From Streptomyces sp. CBMA152 (GTDB taxonomy: Bacteria > Actinomycetota > Actinomycetes > Streptomycetales > Streptomycetaceae), in contig NZ_MECJ01000035.1 in the NCBI RefSeq assembly GCF_014596475.1, positions 1 through 64,000 of the forward strand: a stretch of DNA of 64,000 nucleotides, written 5' to 3'. A program made the translations under genes and the position numbers. Position 1 is the first letter of the stretch. Every line of letters begins with the position of its first letter. Below, one piece after another: positions 48,713 through 57,807 of this stretch. Below the pieces are notes generated by a model, which ran no database searches, was not told the origin of the DNA, and was given only the letters and a program-made list of their open reading frames with translations.

Positions 48713-49426
48713 TCACTCCCCCCGCTCGGCGCGCGTCTTCTTCGCGGCCTCGATGAACGCCTCGAAGAGGGGAAGCGTGTCGCTGCCCAGCTCGCCGTGC
48801 GCCTGCAGTCCCGCGAGGAACGGAGCCGACGGGTCCTCGGCCTCGGCGCCTTCGATGACGCCGTCGTCCGACCAGGCGGTGGCGACCAACCCGGCGCCGA
48901 GCTTGTCGATGCCCTGGTGGTGGTGGCAGTAGACGGTGGCGGTCGGCCCGAGGGAGCGGCCGAGCAGGGAATCCGGCTTCACCTGGATCTCGCGCGGCTC
49001 GTACTTTCCGGGCACGACGGGCGAATGCTCGGGAAGGTGCTGGTCGAGTGTTCCGCCCCGGATGATGGAAATCAGCTGGAGCCCGCGGCAGACGCCGAGC
49101 ACCGGAATCCCGCGCCGCTCGGCGACGGCGAGCGCCGCGAGTTCCGCGGTGTCCCGGGCCTCGTGCGGCGGAAACGTGAACTTCTCGCGCTCGGCACCGT
49201 AAAGAGCGGGGTTGATATCGGCGCCGCCGCTCATGAGCAAGGCGTCGACGCGCGCCATCACGTCATCGACCGCATCGGGAATCGGCGGCACGAGAACGGG
49301 CGCTCCGCCGGCCTCGTGCACCTTCTCCATATACTCCCAGGGGAGCAGGGCGACATGTACATCTCCCCAAATGTTCCAATTCACCGTTGACAGGTCGGCG
49401 GTCACCGCCACGACGGGGCGAGTCAT
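48713..49426 (-). CDS. Class I glutamine-amidotransferase-like (PuuD type) hydrolase
   Basis: A 237-residue protein of the gamma-glutamyl-GABA hydrolase family. The oxyanion strand is ALLMSGGADINPALYG, the nucleophile Cys113 is in PVLGVCRGLQLI, and the His-x-Glu pair is His210/Glu212 in QAHGELG. Most relatives read QWHPE there, so the Trp and Pro are replaced by Ala and Gly. Members hydrolyse gamma-glutamyl amides in polyamine breakdown or detoxification. It stands alone between a terminator and a 319-bp AT-richer upstream region. No polyamine genes are adjacent, so the substrate is uncertain. Confidence 0.87.
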   Translation of the reverse strand: MTRPVVAVTADLSTVNWNIWGDVHVALLPWEYMEKVHEAGGAPVLVPPIPDAVDDVMARVDALLMSGGADINPALYGAEREKFTFPPHEARDTAELAALAVAERRGIPVLGVCRGLQLISIIRGGTLDQHLPEHSPVVPGKYEPREIQVKPDSLLGRSLGPTATVYCHHHQGIDKLGAGLVATAWSDDGVIEGAEAEDPSAPFLAGLQAHGELGSDTLPLFEAFIEAAKKTRAERGE

Positions 49427-49745
49427 CGAATGTCGTCCTTCCAGATTCCAGCGAAATGGAGTTTCACTGGAGCGTCACTTGTGTGCTTCTCGACTGCACT
49501 TAACATGCCCGTAACGAGTACGGAGGCTTGGCTCAAGAATTGCACAGAGTCGGGCTCTGTGGAAGAAATAGAAAAATAGGTATGGTGGAAACACGGTCGT
49601 CTTTCGGGAGAAAGCGCCGGTGAACCGCGTGCGTTCAACTGCGGGGTGATCGCAGTCGAACACCCCTATGGGGCGCGCGGAGCTTTTGCGTACCCTCGCG
49701 GCAGTGATCGGTCCATTAGCGCCAAATAACTGGGGGATACCCGAC
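49427..49745. promoter_or_regulatory. Divergent, relatively AT-rich control region
   Basis: No gene is seen in these 319 bp. Close to the amidotransferase-like start an imperfect inverted repeat CCAGCGAAA (49448-49456) / TTTCACTGG (49462-49470) may be an operator. A hairpin CACAGAG/CTCTGTG (49543-49561) lies in the middle, followed by an A-rich stretch, AAGAAATAGAAAAATAGG, that is unusual for this genome. Confidence 0.45.
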
Positions 49746-50435
49746 ATGACCGCCGCGACAGACAACCCGGGCGCCCGTATGTATCAGGAGTTCCTCGCCG
49801 TGCACGCGATCCTGCGCCGGGGAACGGAACTGGTGGCGAACGCGTTCGAGCGCCTGGGCGAGGGCGACCAGGTCAGCGTCAAGGAACTCATCGAGACCAC
49901 GCAGTGGCTCATCGACTTCACCCATCACCACCACGAGTCGGAGGACGAGCTGTTCTGGCCCGTCCTGCACGGCCTGTACCCCGACTCGGTGGCGGCGTTC
50001 GACACTCTCAACGAGGAGCACGCGGAGCTGGACCGCGAACTGGGCGGCCTGAGCCGGGCGGTGGAACTCCTGACGGCGGCGAACGAGGCGGGCGAGCAGG
50101 TCGGCTCCGCCGCGGTCGTCGAGGCGGCGCACGCCGGTACGGCGGCGGCCCGCAAGGTCCGCGACATCCTGGCGGGCCACCTGGACACCGAGGAGCCGGT
50201 CGTCCGCGACCTCTTCCCCGGCGTCCCGGCCGACGAGGTCGACCGCCTCCGTACGGCCATCACCGAGGGCAGCCCCAAGTCCGGCGGCCACCTGGTCTTC
50301 GGCCTCCTGGAGGACCCGCAGCGGGCCGAGGGCTACGACGAGATCCTCGCCAGCTTCCCCGAGGCCTTCCGCTCCCACCGCCCCCAGCTGGTCCAGGTGT
50401 ACCTGGACAGCAAGAAGGCGCTGGGATTGGCGTAA
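49746..50435 (+). CDS. Hemerythrin-like (HHE) domain protein
   Basis: A 229-residue helical protein. The diiron-ligand pattern of hemerythrin HHE domains is visible: FLAVHAILRRG (His in helix A), DFTHHHHESEDELFWPVL (HxxxE in helix B) and LNEEHAELDREL (helix C), with ILAGHLDTEEPVV as the last ligand helix. Such bacterial proteins bind oxygen or respond to iron or NO. The C-terminal 60 residues are of unknown function. The ATG at 49746 is the start of the family-like sequence; no strong binding site is seen. It is monocistronic. Confidence 0.83.
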   Translation: MTAATDNPGARMYQEFLAVHAILRRGTELVANAFERLGEGDQVSVKELIETTQWLIDFTHHHHESEDELFWPVLHGLYPDSVAAFDTLNEEHAELDRELGGLSRAVELLTAANEAGEQVGSAAVVEAAHAGTAAARKVRDILAGHLDTEEPVVRDLFPGVPADEVDRLRTAITEGSPKSGGHLVFGLLEDPQRAEGYDEILASFPEAFRSHRPQLVQVYLDSKKALGLA

Positions 50436-50566
50436 GGGGTGCGTGAACCGTCCCGAAGCGGGCCCGGGTGAGCTTCGTCCGCCACATCTCCCTCCCATGA
50501 TCGGGATCTGACAGCGCCCTCACAGCGTTATGTGGATACGGAGCCACATACCGGAGGTGACCGCTC

Positions 50567-50755
50567 GTGTTCGGTTCGGCCATGAACGAGTTCTTCATGC
50601 CTGGGAAGCGGCACGAAGAAGAAGAGCGGCAGCGGCTGGAGATCACGCTCGACGAGGTGGGGGACGCCGATCCCGGGCAGGGGCCCATAGATCTGTCCAG
50701 TGGGATCGTTCTCATACGGGTTCCGCCGCCCGATGACGAGACGGACGAGGACTGA
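50567..50755 (+). CDS. Small DUF6191-like protein
   Basis: A 62-residue protein starting at GTG 50567 (GGAGGTGA at 8 nt upstream). MNEFFMPGKRHEEEERQRLEITLDEVGDADPGQGPIDL in segments matches small Streptomyces proteins that I recall as DUF6191, usually with GKR and GPIDLxSG motifs. The function is unknown. An internal ATG at 50582 is possible. A perfect hairpin follows, shared with the convergent kgd gene. Confidence 0.7.
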   Translation: MFGSAMNEFFMPGKRHEEEERQRLEITLDEVGDADPGQGPIDLSSGIVLIRVPPPDDETDED

Positions 50756-50765
50756 GTCCGTACGC

Positions 50766-50810
50766 CGGAGGGCCCGTCATCCCCAGTTGCTCGGGATGAC
50801 GGGCCCTCCG
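50766..50810. terminator. 18-bp perfect bidirectional hairpin
   Basis: CGGAGGGCCCGTCATCCC pairs exactly with GGGATGACGGGCCCTCCG across 9 nt. It separates the convergent DUF6191-like and kgd genes. Confidence 0.85.
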
Positions 50811-50832
50811 TAAACCGCTACGCGTCGAACCG

Positions 50833-53800
50833 CTACGCGTCGAAGACCTCCGACACCAGCTGCTCCTGCTCCTGCTCGTGGCGCTTCTTCGAGCCCACCG
50901 CCGGGGACGAGCCGTGCGGGCGCGAGATGCGGCGCAGGCGCTCGCCGTGCGGGACGTCCGCGCCGACCGCCAGGTCCAGGTGGTCGATCAGGTTGAGGGC
51001 GATGAAGGGCCACGCGCCCTGGTTCGCCGGCTCCTCCTGCGCCCACAGGTACTTCTCGGCGTTCGGGTACTTGGCGATCTCGGCCTGGAGCTCCGCACCC
51101 GGCAGCGGGTACAGGCGCTCCAGACGGATCAGCGCCGTGTCCGTCGCGCCGCGCTTGTCGCGCTCCGCCTTGAGGTCGTAGTAGACCTTGCCGGCGCAGA
51201 AGACGACCTTGCGGACCGCGGCCGGGTCGACGAACTCGTCGCCGATGACCGGACGGAAGCCACCCGAGGTGAACTCCTCCACCTTCGACGCGGCGGCCTT
51301 CAGGCGCAGCATCGACTTCGGGGTGAAGACCACCAGCGGCTTGTGGTGCGGGTTGTGCACCTGCCACCGCAGGAGGTGGAAGTAGTTCGACGGGAGCGTC
51401 GGCATCGCGACCGTCATGTTGTTCTGCGCGCACATCTGCAGGAAGCGCTCGGGGCGCGCGGACGAGTGGTCCGGGCCCTGGCCCTCGTAGCCGTGCGGCA
51501 GCAGGAGCGTGACGCCGGACGTCTGGGCCCACTTCTGCTCGGCGGAGGAGATGAACTCGTCCACCACCGTCTGCGCGCCGTTGACGAAGTCGCCGAACTG
51601 CGCCTCCCACATCACCAGGGACTCGGGACGCGCCAGCGAGTAGCCGTACTCGAAGCCCATCGCCGCGTACTCGGAGAGCAGCGAGTCGTAGACGTTGTAG
51701 CGGGCCTGCTCCTCGGTGAGGTACATCAGCGGGGTGTAGTCCTCGCCGGTGACCTGGTCCACCAGGACCGCGTGGCGCTGGCCGAAGGTGCCGCGGCGGG
51801 TGTCCTGGCCCGACAGCCGGACCGGGACGCCGTCCATCAGCAGCGAGCCGATGGCCAGGGTCTCGCCCATGCCCCAGTCGATCGTGCCGTCCTCGACCGA
51901 GGCCGCGCGGCGCTGCAGCTGGGGCAGCAGACGCGGGTGGACGGTGATCCGCTCGGGGATGTTGACCTGCGACTCGGCGATCCGCTTCACGACCTCCTGG
52001 GAGACCGCGGTGGCGACGGCGACCGGGAACTCGGCCTGCGGGTCGGTCGCCTGGACCTCGCCCGGCGCCGAGGTGGCCTCGCGGACCTCCGCGAAGACCT
52101 TCTCCAGCTGGCCCTGGAAGTCCTGGAGCGCCTGCTCCGCCTCTTCCAGCGTGATGTCGCCGCGACCGATGAGCGACTCGGTGTACAGCTTGCGCACCGA
52201 GCGCTTCTTGTCGATCAGGTTGTACATCTGCGGGTTGGTGAACTGCGGGTTGTCGCCCTCGTTGTGACCGCGGCGGCGGTAGCAGATGAGGTCGATCACG
52301 ACGTCCTTGTTGAACGTCTGGCGGAACTCGAAGGCCAGGCGGGCCACGCGGACCACGGCCTCCGGGTCGTCGCCGTTCACGTGGATGATCGGCGCCTCGA
52401 TCATGCGGGCCACGTCCGTGGCGTACATGGAGGAGCGCGACGACTCCGGGGCGGCGGTGAAGCCGACCTGGTTGTTGATGACGATGTGGACCGTGCCGCC
52501 GGTGCGGTAGCCGCGCAGCTGCGACATGTTCAGGGTCTCGGCCACCACGCCCTGGCCCGCGAAGGCCGCGTCGCCGTGCAGGGCGACGGGCAGGACCGTG
52601 AAGTCCGTGCCGCCCTTGTTGATGACGTCCTGCTTGGCGCGGGTGACGCCCTCCAGGACCGGGTCGACCGCCTCCAGGTGGGAGGGGTTGGCGACGAGCG
52701 AGACCTTGATCTGCTCGCCGTCCAGGCCCGTGAAGGTGCCGGAGGCGCCCAGGTGGTACTTCACGTCGCCGGAGCCGTGCATCGACTTCGGGTCGAGGTT
52801 GCCCTCGAACTCGCGGAAGATCTGCGCGTACGACTTGCCGACGATGTTGGCCAGCACGTTCAGACGGCCGCGGTGGGCCATGCCGATGACGACCTCGTCC
52901 AGACGCGACTCGGCCGCGCTGTCGATGACGGCGTCGAGCAGCGGGATGACCGACTCGCCGCCCTCAAGGGAGAAGCGCTTCTGACCGACGTACTTGGTCT
53001 GCAGGAACGTCTCGAACGCCTCCGCCGCGTTCAGACGGCGCAGGATCCGCAGCTGCTCCTCGCGCTCCGGCTTGGAGTGCGGGCGCTCGACGCGGTCCTG
53101 GATCCACTTGCGCTGCTTGGGGTCCTGGATGTGCATGAACTCGATGCCGGTGGTGCGGCAGTACGAGTCGCGCAGCACGCCGAGGACGTCGCGCAGCTTC
53201 ATCAGGGTCTTGCCGGCGAAACCGCCGACCGCGAACTCCCGCTCCAGGTCCCACAGGGTGAGGCCGTGCTCGGTGATGTCCAGGTCGGGGTGCTTGCGCT
53301 GGCGGTACTCCAGCGGGTCGGTGTCGGCCATGACGTGGCCGCGGACCCGGTAGGAGTGGATCAGCTCGAAGACGCGGGCGGCCTTGGTGACGTCGTCGTC
53401 GTGCGAGGCGTCGATGTCCTTGAGCCAGCGGACCGGCTCGTACGGGATGCGCAGCGACTCGAAGATCGAGTCGTAGAAGCCTTCCTCGCCGAGCAGGAAG
53501 TTCGCGACGACGCGCAGGAACTCGCCGGAGGCGGCGCCCTGGATGACCCGGTGGTCGTACGTCGACGTGAGGGTCATCACCTTGGAGATGCCCAGCTTGT
53601 TCAGGGTGTCCTGGGAGGTGCCCTGGAACTCGGCCGGGTAGTCCATCGAGCCGACGCCCATGATGACCGACTGCCCGGGCATCAGACGCGGCACGGAGTG
53701 CACGGTGCCGAGGCCGCCCGGGTTGGTGAGGGAGACCGTCACGCCCGTGAAGTCGTCCATCGTCAGCTTGCCCAGGCGGGCGCGCTTGACGATGTCCTCG

Positions 53801-54651
53801 TAGGCCTGCCAGAACTCGAAGAAGTTCAGCGTCTCGGCCTTCTTGATGCCCGCGACGACCAGCTGGCGGTCACCGTTGGGCTTCACCAGGTCGATGGCGA
53901 GGCCGAAGTTCACGTGCTCCGGCTTGACCAGGGTCGGCTTGCCGTCCTTCTCCACGAAGGAGTAGTTCATCGACGGCATGGCCTTGATGGCCTGCACCAT
54001 CGCGTACCCGATGAGGTGCGTGAAGGAGATCTTCCCGCCGCGGGCGCGCTTGAGGTGGTTGTTGATGACGATGCGGTTGTCGAAGAGCAGCTTCACCGGG
54101 ACCGCGCGCACGGACGTGGCCGTGGGGACCTCGATGGAGGCGTTCATGTTCTTCGCGACCGCGGCGGCGGGGCCGCGCAGCGTCACGTACTCCGGGCCGG
54201 CCGGGGCCTCGGTCGCCGGGGCGGCCTTGGCGGGGGCTGCGGCGGGCTTCGCGGCGGGCGCCGGAGCGGCCTTCACGGGAGCCGGGGCCGGAGCCGGCGC
54301 CGGGGCGGCGGCCGCGGGCTGCGCGACCGGAGCCGGAGCGGCGGGTGCCGGTGCCGGGGCGACCGGGGCCGGAGCCGGGGTGGCCGGAGCGGCAGGGGTG
54401 GCTACCGCAGCCCCCGCGGCTGCGGCGGGAGCACTTCCCGCGACGGGCTTGTCCGCCGTACCGGGCGTACCCGGCTTGTAGTCGGCGAAGAAGTCCCACC
54501 AGGCACGGTCGACCGAATTGGGGTCCTGGAGGTACTGCTGGTAGATCTCGTCGACGAGCCACTCATTGGCACCGAAGCCGGCTGCAGGGTTCTTGCCCTG
54601 CCCGTCTTGGTCGGTCGAGACGCTCGAATTACTGGGGGACTGAGACGACAC
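50833..54651 (-). CDS. kgd: Multifunctional 2-oxoglutarate metabolism enzyme (E1o/E2o fusion)
   Basis: A 1272-residue actinobacterial-type 2-oxoglutarate dehydrogenase/decarboxylase. The N-terminal 45 residues (ANEWLVDEIYQQYLQDPNSV) are followed by an Ala/Pro-rich linker, an E2-like acyltransferase domain (KISFTHLIGYAMVQAIKAMPSMN, active-site DHR in TSTYDHRVIQGA), and the thiamine-dependent E1 part (VIGMAHRGRLNVLANIVGKS, FINNQ-like VINNQVGFTAAP, and EAQFGDFVNGAQ). No lipoyl domain is present, as in mycobacterial Kgd. It feeds the TCA cycle from 2-oxoglutarate. I start at GTG 54651 by resemblance to known N-termini (SSQSPSNSS); GTG 54678 would add 9 basic residues. Confidence 0.96.
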   Translation of the reverse strand: MSSQSPSNSSVSTDQDGQGKNPAAGFGANEWLVDEIYQQYLQDPNSVDRAWWDFFADYKPGTPGTADKPVAGSAPAAAAGAAVATPAAPATPAPAPVAPAPAPAAPAPVAQPAAAAPAPAPAPAPVKAAPAPAAKPAAAPAKAAPATEAPAGPEYVTLRGPAAAVAKNMNASIEVPTATSVRAVPVKLLFDNRIVINNHLKRARGGKISFTHLIGYAMVQAIKAMPSMNYSFVEKDGKPTLVKPEHVNFGLAIDLVKPNGDRQLVVAGIKKAETLNFFEFWQAYEDIVKRARLGKLTMDDFTGVTVSLTNPGGLGTVHSVPRLMPGQSVIMGVGSMDYPAEFQGTSQDTLNKLGISKVMTLTSTYDHRVIQGAASGEFLRVVANFLLGEEGFYDSIFESLRIPYEPVRWLKDIDASHDDDVTKAARVFELIHSYRVRGHVMADTDPLEYRQRKHPDLDITEHGLTLWDLEREFAVGGFAGKTLMKLRDVLGVLRDSYCRTTGIEFMHIQDPKQRKWIQDRVERPHSKPEREEQLRILRRLNAAEAFETFLQTKYVGQKRFSLEGGESVIPLLDAVIDSAAESRLDEVVIGMAHRGRLNVLANIVGKSYAQIFREFEGNLDPKSMHGSGDVKYHLGASGTFTGLDGEQIKVSLVANPSHLEAVDPVLEGVTRAKQDVINKGGTDFTVLPVALHGDAAFAGQGVVAETLNMSQLRGYRTGGTVHIVINNQVGFTAAPESSRSSMYATDVARMIEAPIIHVNGDDPEAVVRVARLAFEFRQTFNKDVVIDLICYRRRGHNEGDNPQFTNPQMYNLIDKKRSVRKLYTESLIGRGDITLEEAEQALQDFQGQLEKVFAEVREATSAPGEVQATDPQAEFPVAVATAVSQEVVKRIAESQVNIPERITVHPRLLPQLQRRAASVEDGTIDWGMGETLAIGSLLMDGVPVRLSGQDTRRGTFGQRHAVLVDQVTGEDYTPLMYLTEEQARYNVYDSLLSEYAAMGFEYGYSLARPESLVMWEAQFGDFVNGAQTVVDEFISSAEQKWAQTSGVTLLLPHGYEGQGPDHSSARPERFLQMCAQNNMTVAMPTLPSNYFHLLRWQVHNPHHKPLVVFTPKSMLRLKAAASKVEEFTSGGFRPVIGDEFVDPAAVRKVVFCAGKVYYDLKAERDKRGATDTALIRLERLYPLPGAELQAEIAKYPNAEKYLWAQEEPANQGAWPFIALNLIDHLDLAVGADVPHGERLRRISRPHGSSPAVGSKKRHEQEQEQLVSEVFDA

Positions 54652-54946
54652 GGCGGCAACCGCCCTCTTCCGCTTCACAAGGTGATGGACAGCGGAAATA
54701 AAGGCTACGCCTCCCTGGCCTGGAGGTGCAGACCGGGCGTGCCACAGTCGCGTAAGTCACACCGGAAAGCGTGTTTCGGGGCAGGATTTGGCGGGAAACA
54801 GATCGGGTTCCGCTCGTGAGTGGGTACGCCACAGCGCGGTTGCGGCCCTCGTAGGACCACATCCCTTGCCCACTCACACCCCGCTTACAGCGGCTCCACT
54901 GGAGCGGCTGCGCCGCGCGAATGTCTGCTTCCGGTTCGAGACTACG

Positions 54947-56095
54947 TCAATTCGCCGGTCGGGTGACGCCCGGAAGGGTGACCTGGATGCGGCATCCGCG
55001 TGATGATTCGGCCACGCCGATGTGACCGCCGTGCAGATCCACCGCCCAGCGGGCGATCGCCAGGCCCAGGCCCGTACCGCCGTCGCTGCCCGGCCCGTGC
55101 GGCGCCGAGGCGTCGCCCCGGTTGAACCGCTCGAAGACCCGGTGCCACTCCGACTTCGGGATGCCCGGACCCTCGTCCAGGACCTCCAGGTCCAGCGACT
55201 CCGGCTGCGGGCCGCGCCGGGCCCGTACCGTGACGCGGCCGTGCGGCGGGGAGTGCTTGACCGCGTTGTCGATGAGGTTGGCGACCACCTGGTGCAGCCG
55301 CTCCCGGTCCGCGTGCGCGGTCAGCTCCGGCGGCGAGACGTCCAGATGCAGATGCACGTCCGTACGGGTGTGATTGCCCGAGCCGGACGAGAGCCCGCGC
55401 CGGGAGGCGGCCAGATTGGCCTCCTTGAGCACCCCGGACAGATACGGCCAGACCTCGAAGCGGTGCGCCCGCAGCGGTACGACGCCGTGGTCGAGCCGCG
55501 AGAGGTCAAGCAGCGTCTCCACCAGGCGGCCGAGCCGCTCGGTCTGCTTCAGCGCCGTGCGCATCGTCTCTGGGTCGGCGGCCGAGACGCCGTCCACGAC
55601 GTTCTCCAGGACCGCCCGCAGCGCCGCGATGGGCGTACGCAGCTCGTGCGAGACATTCGCCACGAGTTCCTTGCGGTGGCGGTCCACCGCCTCCAGGTCC
55701 TCGGCCATGCGGTTGATGGTGGAGGCGAGGTCGCCGAGCTCGTCGCGGCGGTCGGCGCCGCGCACCCGGCGGGTGTAGTCGCCGTGCGAGATGGACCGGG
55801 CGACGGTGTTCATCTCGTCCAGCGGCGCGGTCAGCCCGTGCGCCACGAACTGGGTGATCAGCAGCGTCGCGATCACCGAGAAGACGGTGATGAACCGCAG
55901 CTCGGTGCGGGTCTGCACGGCCACCATCAGCAGACCGGTGGTGATGAAGACCGAGACCACGACGAGCGTGCCCAGCTTGGTCTTGATCGAGACCGAGATG
56001 TAGCGCAGCCGGCTCAGCAGGCCGCCGCGAACCGGGGCGCGCGGCCCGTTCCTACGGGTCCGCCCGCTCACCGCTCCGGCCGCCGCCCGGCTCAT
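54947..56095 (-). CDS. Sensor histidine kinase
   Basis: A 382-residue membrane kinase. Two hydrophobic segments (TLVVVSVFITTGLLMVAV; FITVFSVIATLLITQFVAHGL) lie close together, leaving only a tiny extracellular loop, so the signal is probably sensed in the membrane. HAMP follows, then the H box VANVSHELRTPIAA (His150), N box VVANLIDNAVKHS, and G boxes LDEGPGIPKSE and GGTGLGLAIARWAVDLHGG. ATG overlaps the stop of the response-regulator gene (ATGA). This kinase/regulator pair next to kgd is, as I recall, conserved in Streptomyces. The stimulus is unknown. Confidence 0.94.
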   Translation of the reverse strand: MSRAAAGAVSGRTRRNGPRAPVRGGLLSRLRYISVSIKTKLGTLVVVSVFITTGLLMVAVQTRTELRFITVFSVIATLLITQFVAHGLTAPLDEMNTVARSISHGDYTRRVRGADRRDELGDLASTINRMAEDLEAVDRHRKELVANVSHELRTPIAALRAVLENVVDGVSAADPETMRTALKQTERLGRLVETLLDLSRLDHGVVPLRAHRFEVWPYLSGVLKEANLAASRRGLSSGSGNHTRTDVHLHLDVSPPELTAHADRERLHQVVANLIDNAVKHSPPHGRVTVRARRGPQPESLDLEVLDEGPGIPKSEWHRVFERFNRGDASAPHGPGSDGGTGLGLAIARWAVDLHGGHIGVAESSRGCRIQVTLPGVTRPAN

Positions 56096-56829
56096 GGCGC
56101 CGGGGTCTCCAGCGCGTATCCGACGCCATGGACCGTGCGGATGCGCTCGGCCCCGATCTTGCGTCGCAGCGCCTTGATGTGGCTGTCCACGGTCCGGGTG
56201 CCCGAGGCGTCCGCCCAGTCCCAGACCTCGGCGAGCAGCTGCTCGCGCGAGAGCACCGCGCGCGGGGTGTTCGCCAGGCAGCTCAGCAGGTCGAACTCGG
56301 TGGGCGTGAGGTGGACGTCCTCGCCGCGCACCCGTACCCGTCGCTGAGCGTGGTCGATCTCCAGCTCGCCCAGGCGCAGGATGCCCGTGCGCGGGGTCGC
56401 GGCGGCCAGCGTGGCCCGCTCGACCCGCCGCAGCAGCACGTGCACCCGCGCCGCCAGCTCCCGCATGGAGAACGGCTTGGTCATGTAGTCGTCCGCGCCG
56501 ACGCCGAGCCCGACCAGCATGTCCGTCTCGTCGTCGCGGGCCGTCAGCATCAGCACCGGGACCGGCCGGCGGGCCTGGACCCGGCGGCAGACCTCCAGGC
56601 CGTCGAAGCCCGGCAGCATGATGTCCAGGACCATCAGGTCCGGCTGCCAGGCCTCGGCCGTGTCGACGGCGGCAGGGCCGTCGAGGGCCGTCTGGACCTG
56701 GAAGCCCTCGGCTCTCAGCCGCGCCGCGATGGCGTCGACGATCGTCGTGTCGTCCTCGACGACCAGCACCCGGCGCTGGGCGCCGGGGGTGGCCGCTACG
56801 CCGTTGTGGGTGGTGTGTGCCTGCTCCAT
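56092..56829 (-). CDS. OmpR-family response regulator
   Basis: A 245-residue two-domain regulator. The receiver has acidic residues EDD, the phosphorylatable Asp69 in LMVLDIMLPG, and the TKPF Lys. The effector is a winged helix (LTPTEFDLLSCLANTPRAVLSREQLLAEVWDW...TVDSHIKALRRKIG). It overlaps the kinase gene by 4 nt, with the regulator first. It lies 84 nt from the spermidine-synthase-like gene on the same strand. Targets are unknown. Confidence 0.94.
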   Translation of the reverse strand: MEQAHTTHNGVAATPGAQRRVLVVEDDTTIVDAIAARLRAEGFQVQTALDGPAAVDTAEAWQPDLMVLDIMLPGFDGLEVCRRVQARRPVPVLMLTARDDETDMLVGLGVGADDYMTKPFSMRELAARVHVLLRRVERATLAAATPRTGILRLGELEIDHAQRRVRVRGEDVHLTPTEFDLLSCLANTPRAVLSREQLLAEVWDWADASGTRTVDSHIKALRRKIGAERIRTVHGVGYALETPAP

Positions 56830-56913
56830 CGCCCCGCCCTGATATTGCTTCCGGGGATCAGTGGGGTGATCCCCTGTGTCGGTCAGAGACTAGAGGCACC
56901 GGCCGCGTCCCGG

Positions 56914-57588
56914 CTACGCAGGGCGAACAGCGAGATGGACCACGTCAGGGACGCCCCGGGCAACTGCGATCTCTTCGGTCCTAACCCCGTGGAATCCGGC
57001 ATTACGGAGAGCTTCCCCGAAGGCGGCCGACGGCTGCGCGGACCACACGGCGAGCACTCCGCCCGGCGTCAGCCGCTCCCGGCAGGCGGCGAGACCGGTG
57101 GGGGAGTAGAGGCTGTCGTTGCTCTCGGTCACCGTCCAGTCGGGCCCGTTGTCGATGTCCAGGCAGAGCGCGTCGAAGGTGTCCGGGGCGGTGTGTACGT
57201 ACGCGACCAGATCGGTGTGCAGGACCTCGGTGCGCGGGTCGGCGAGCGCGGCCCGGGAGAGGGGCGCGAGCGGGCCCGTACGGTGCCACTCGATGACGGC
57301 CAACTCGCGTTCCACCACGGCGATCCGGCCCCACCGGGGGTCGGCGGCCGCGTGCGCCAGGGAGAAGCCGACACCGAGCCCGCCGATGAGTACGGAAGGC
57401 GTCTCGCGGCCGGTCGGCAGTGCGTCGTACGCGGCGTCCACCAGCAGCCGCTCGGAGCGTCCGTCGGAGGTGTCCATCAGGAACGTTCCGTTGGCGATGA
57501 TCTCGAAGTGCGGGCCGCGTCTGCGGAGCACCACCTCGCCGTACGGTCCCTCGCGGCGGTCGAGAGTGATCGGGTCGGCGGCGGGCAT
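56914..57588 (-). CDS. Spermidine-synthase-like methyltransferase-fold protein
   Basis: A 224-residue protein of the SpeE-like family. LDRREGPYGEVVLRRRGPHFEIIANGTFLMDTSDGRSERLL is the usual N-terminal beta domain and VLIGGLGVGFSLA the cofactor-binding loop, with DALCLDIDNGPDW later. The catalytic acidic pair of true aminopropyltransferases is not clearly present, so it may be a spermine/spermidine-synthase-like protein of other function. GAGGAGG precedes the ATG. Possibly co-transcribed with the two-component genes downstream. Confidence 0.82.
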   Translation of the reverse strand: MPAADPITLDRREGPYGEVVLRRRGPHFEIIANGTFLMDTSDGRSERLLVDAAYDALPTGRETPSVLIGGLGVGFSLAHAAADPRWGRIAVVERELAVIEWHRTGPLAPLSRAALADPRTEVLHTDLVAYVHTAPDTFDALCLDIDNGPDWTVTESNDSLYSPTGLAACRERLTPGGVLAVWSAQPSAAFGEALRNAGFHGVRTEEIAVARGVPDVVHLAVRPA

Positions 57589-57807
57589 CGGAAGACCTCC
57601 TCGGGAACGGAGCTGACGACTCCTTGCGCCGACGCATGGTCCGCGTCAAAGGTTGTCCAATGTGGCACAAGTCATAGACGTGTTGGGGAGCGTTCGCAGA
57701 GGGTGAGCGTTGTACAAGGGACGCTTACAAGGGAAGCGACAGGGTCGAGGGCGGGGGAGAAGACGGTCATCGAGACGGCGGAGGGCGGGGCCATCGCGAA
57801 GCCCCCT

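Noticed and set aside
50878..54819. A 1313-codon plus-strand open frame opposite kgd
   Set aside because: Its composition is Arg/Val/His-rich without domains, while the minus strand encodes an unmistakable Kgd. It is a shadow of GC-rich codon use.
56128..57700. A very long plus-strand open frame running through the response-regulator, methyltransferase-like and promoter regions
   Set aside because: It is the antisense shadow of high-GC genes on the other strand. Only its last part (from about 57.8 kb) has membrane-protein character and is annotated.
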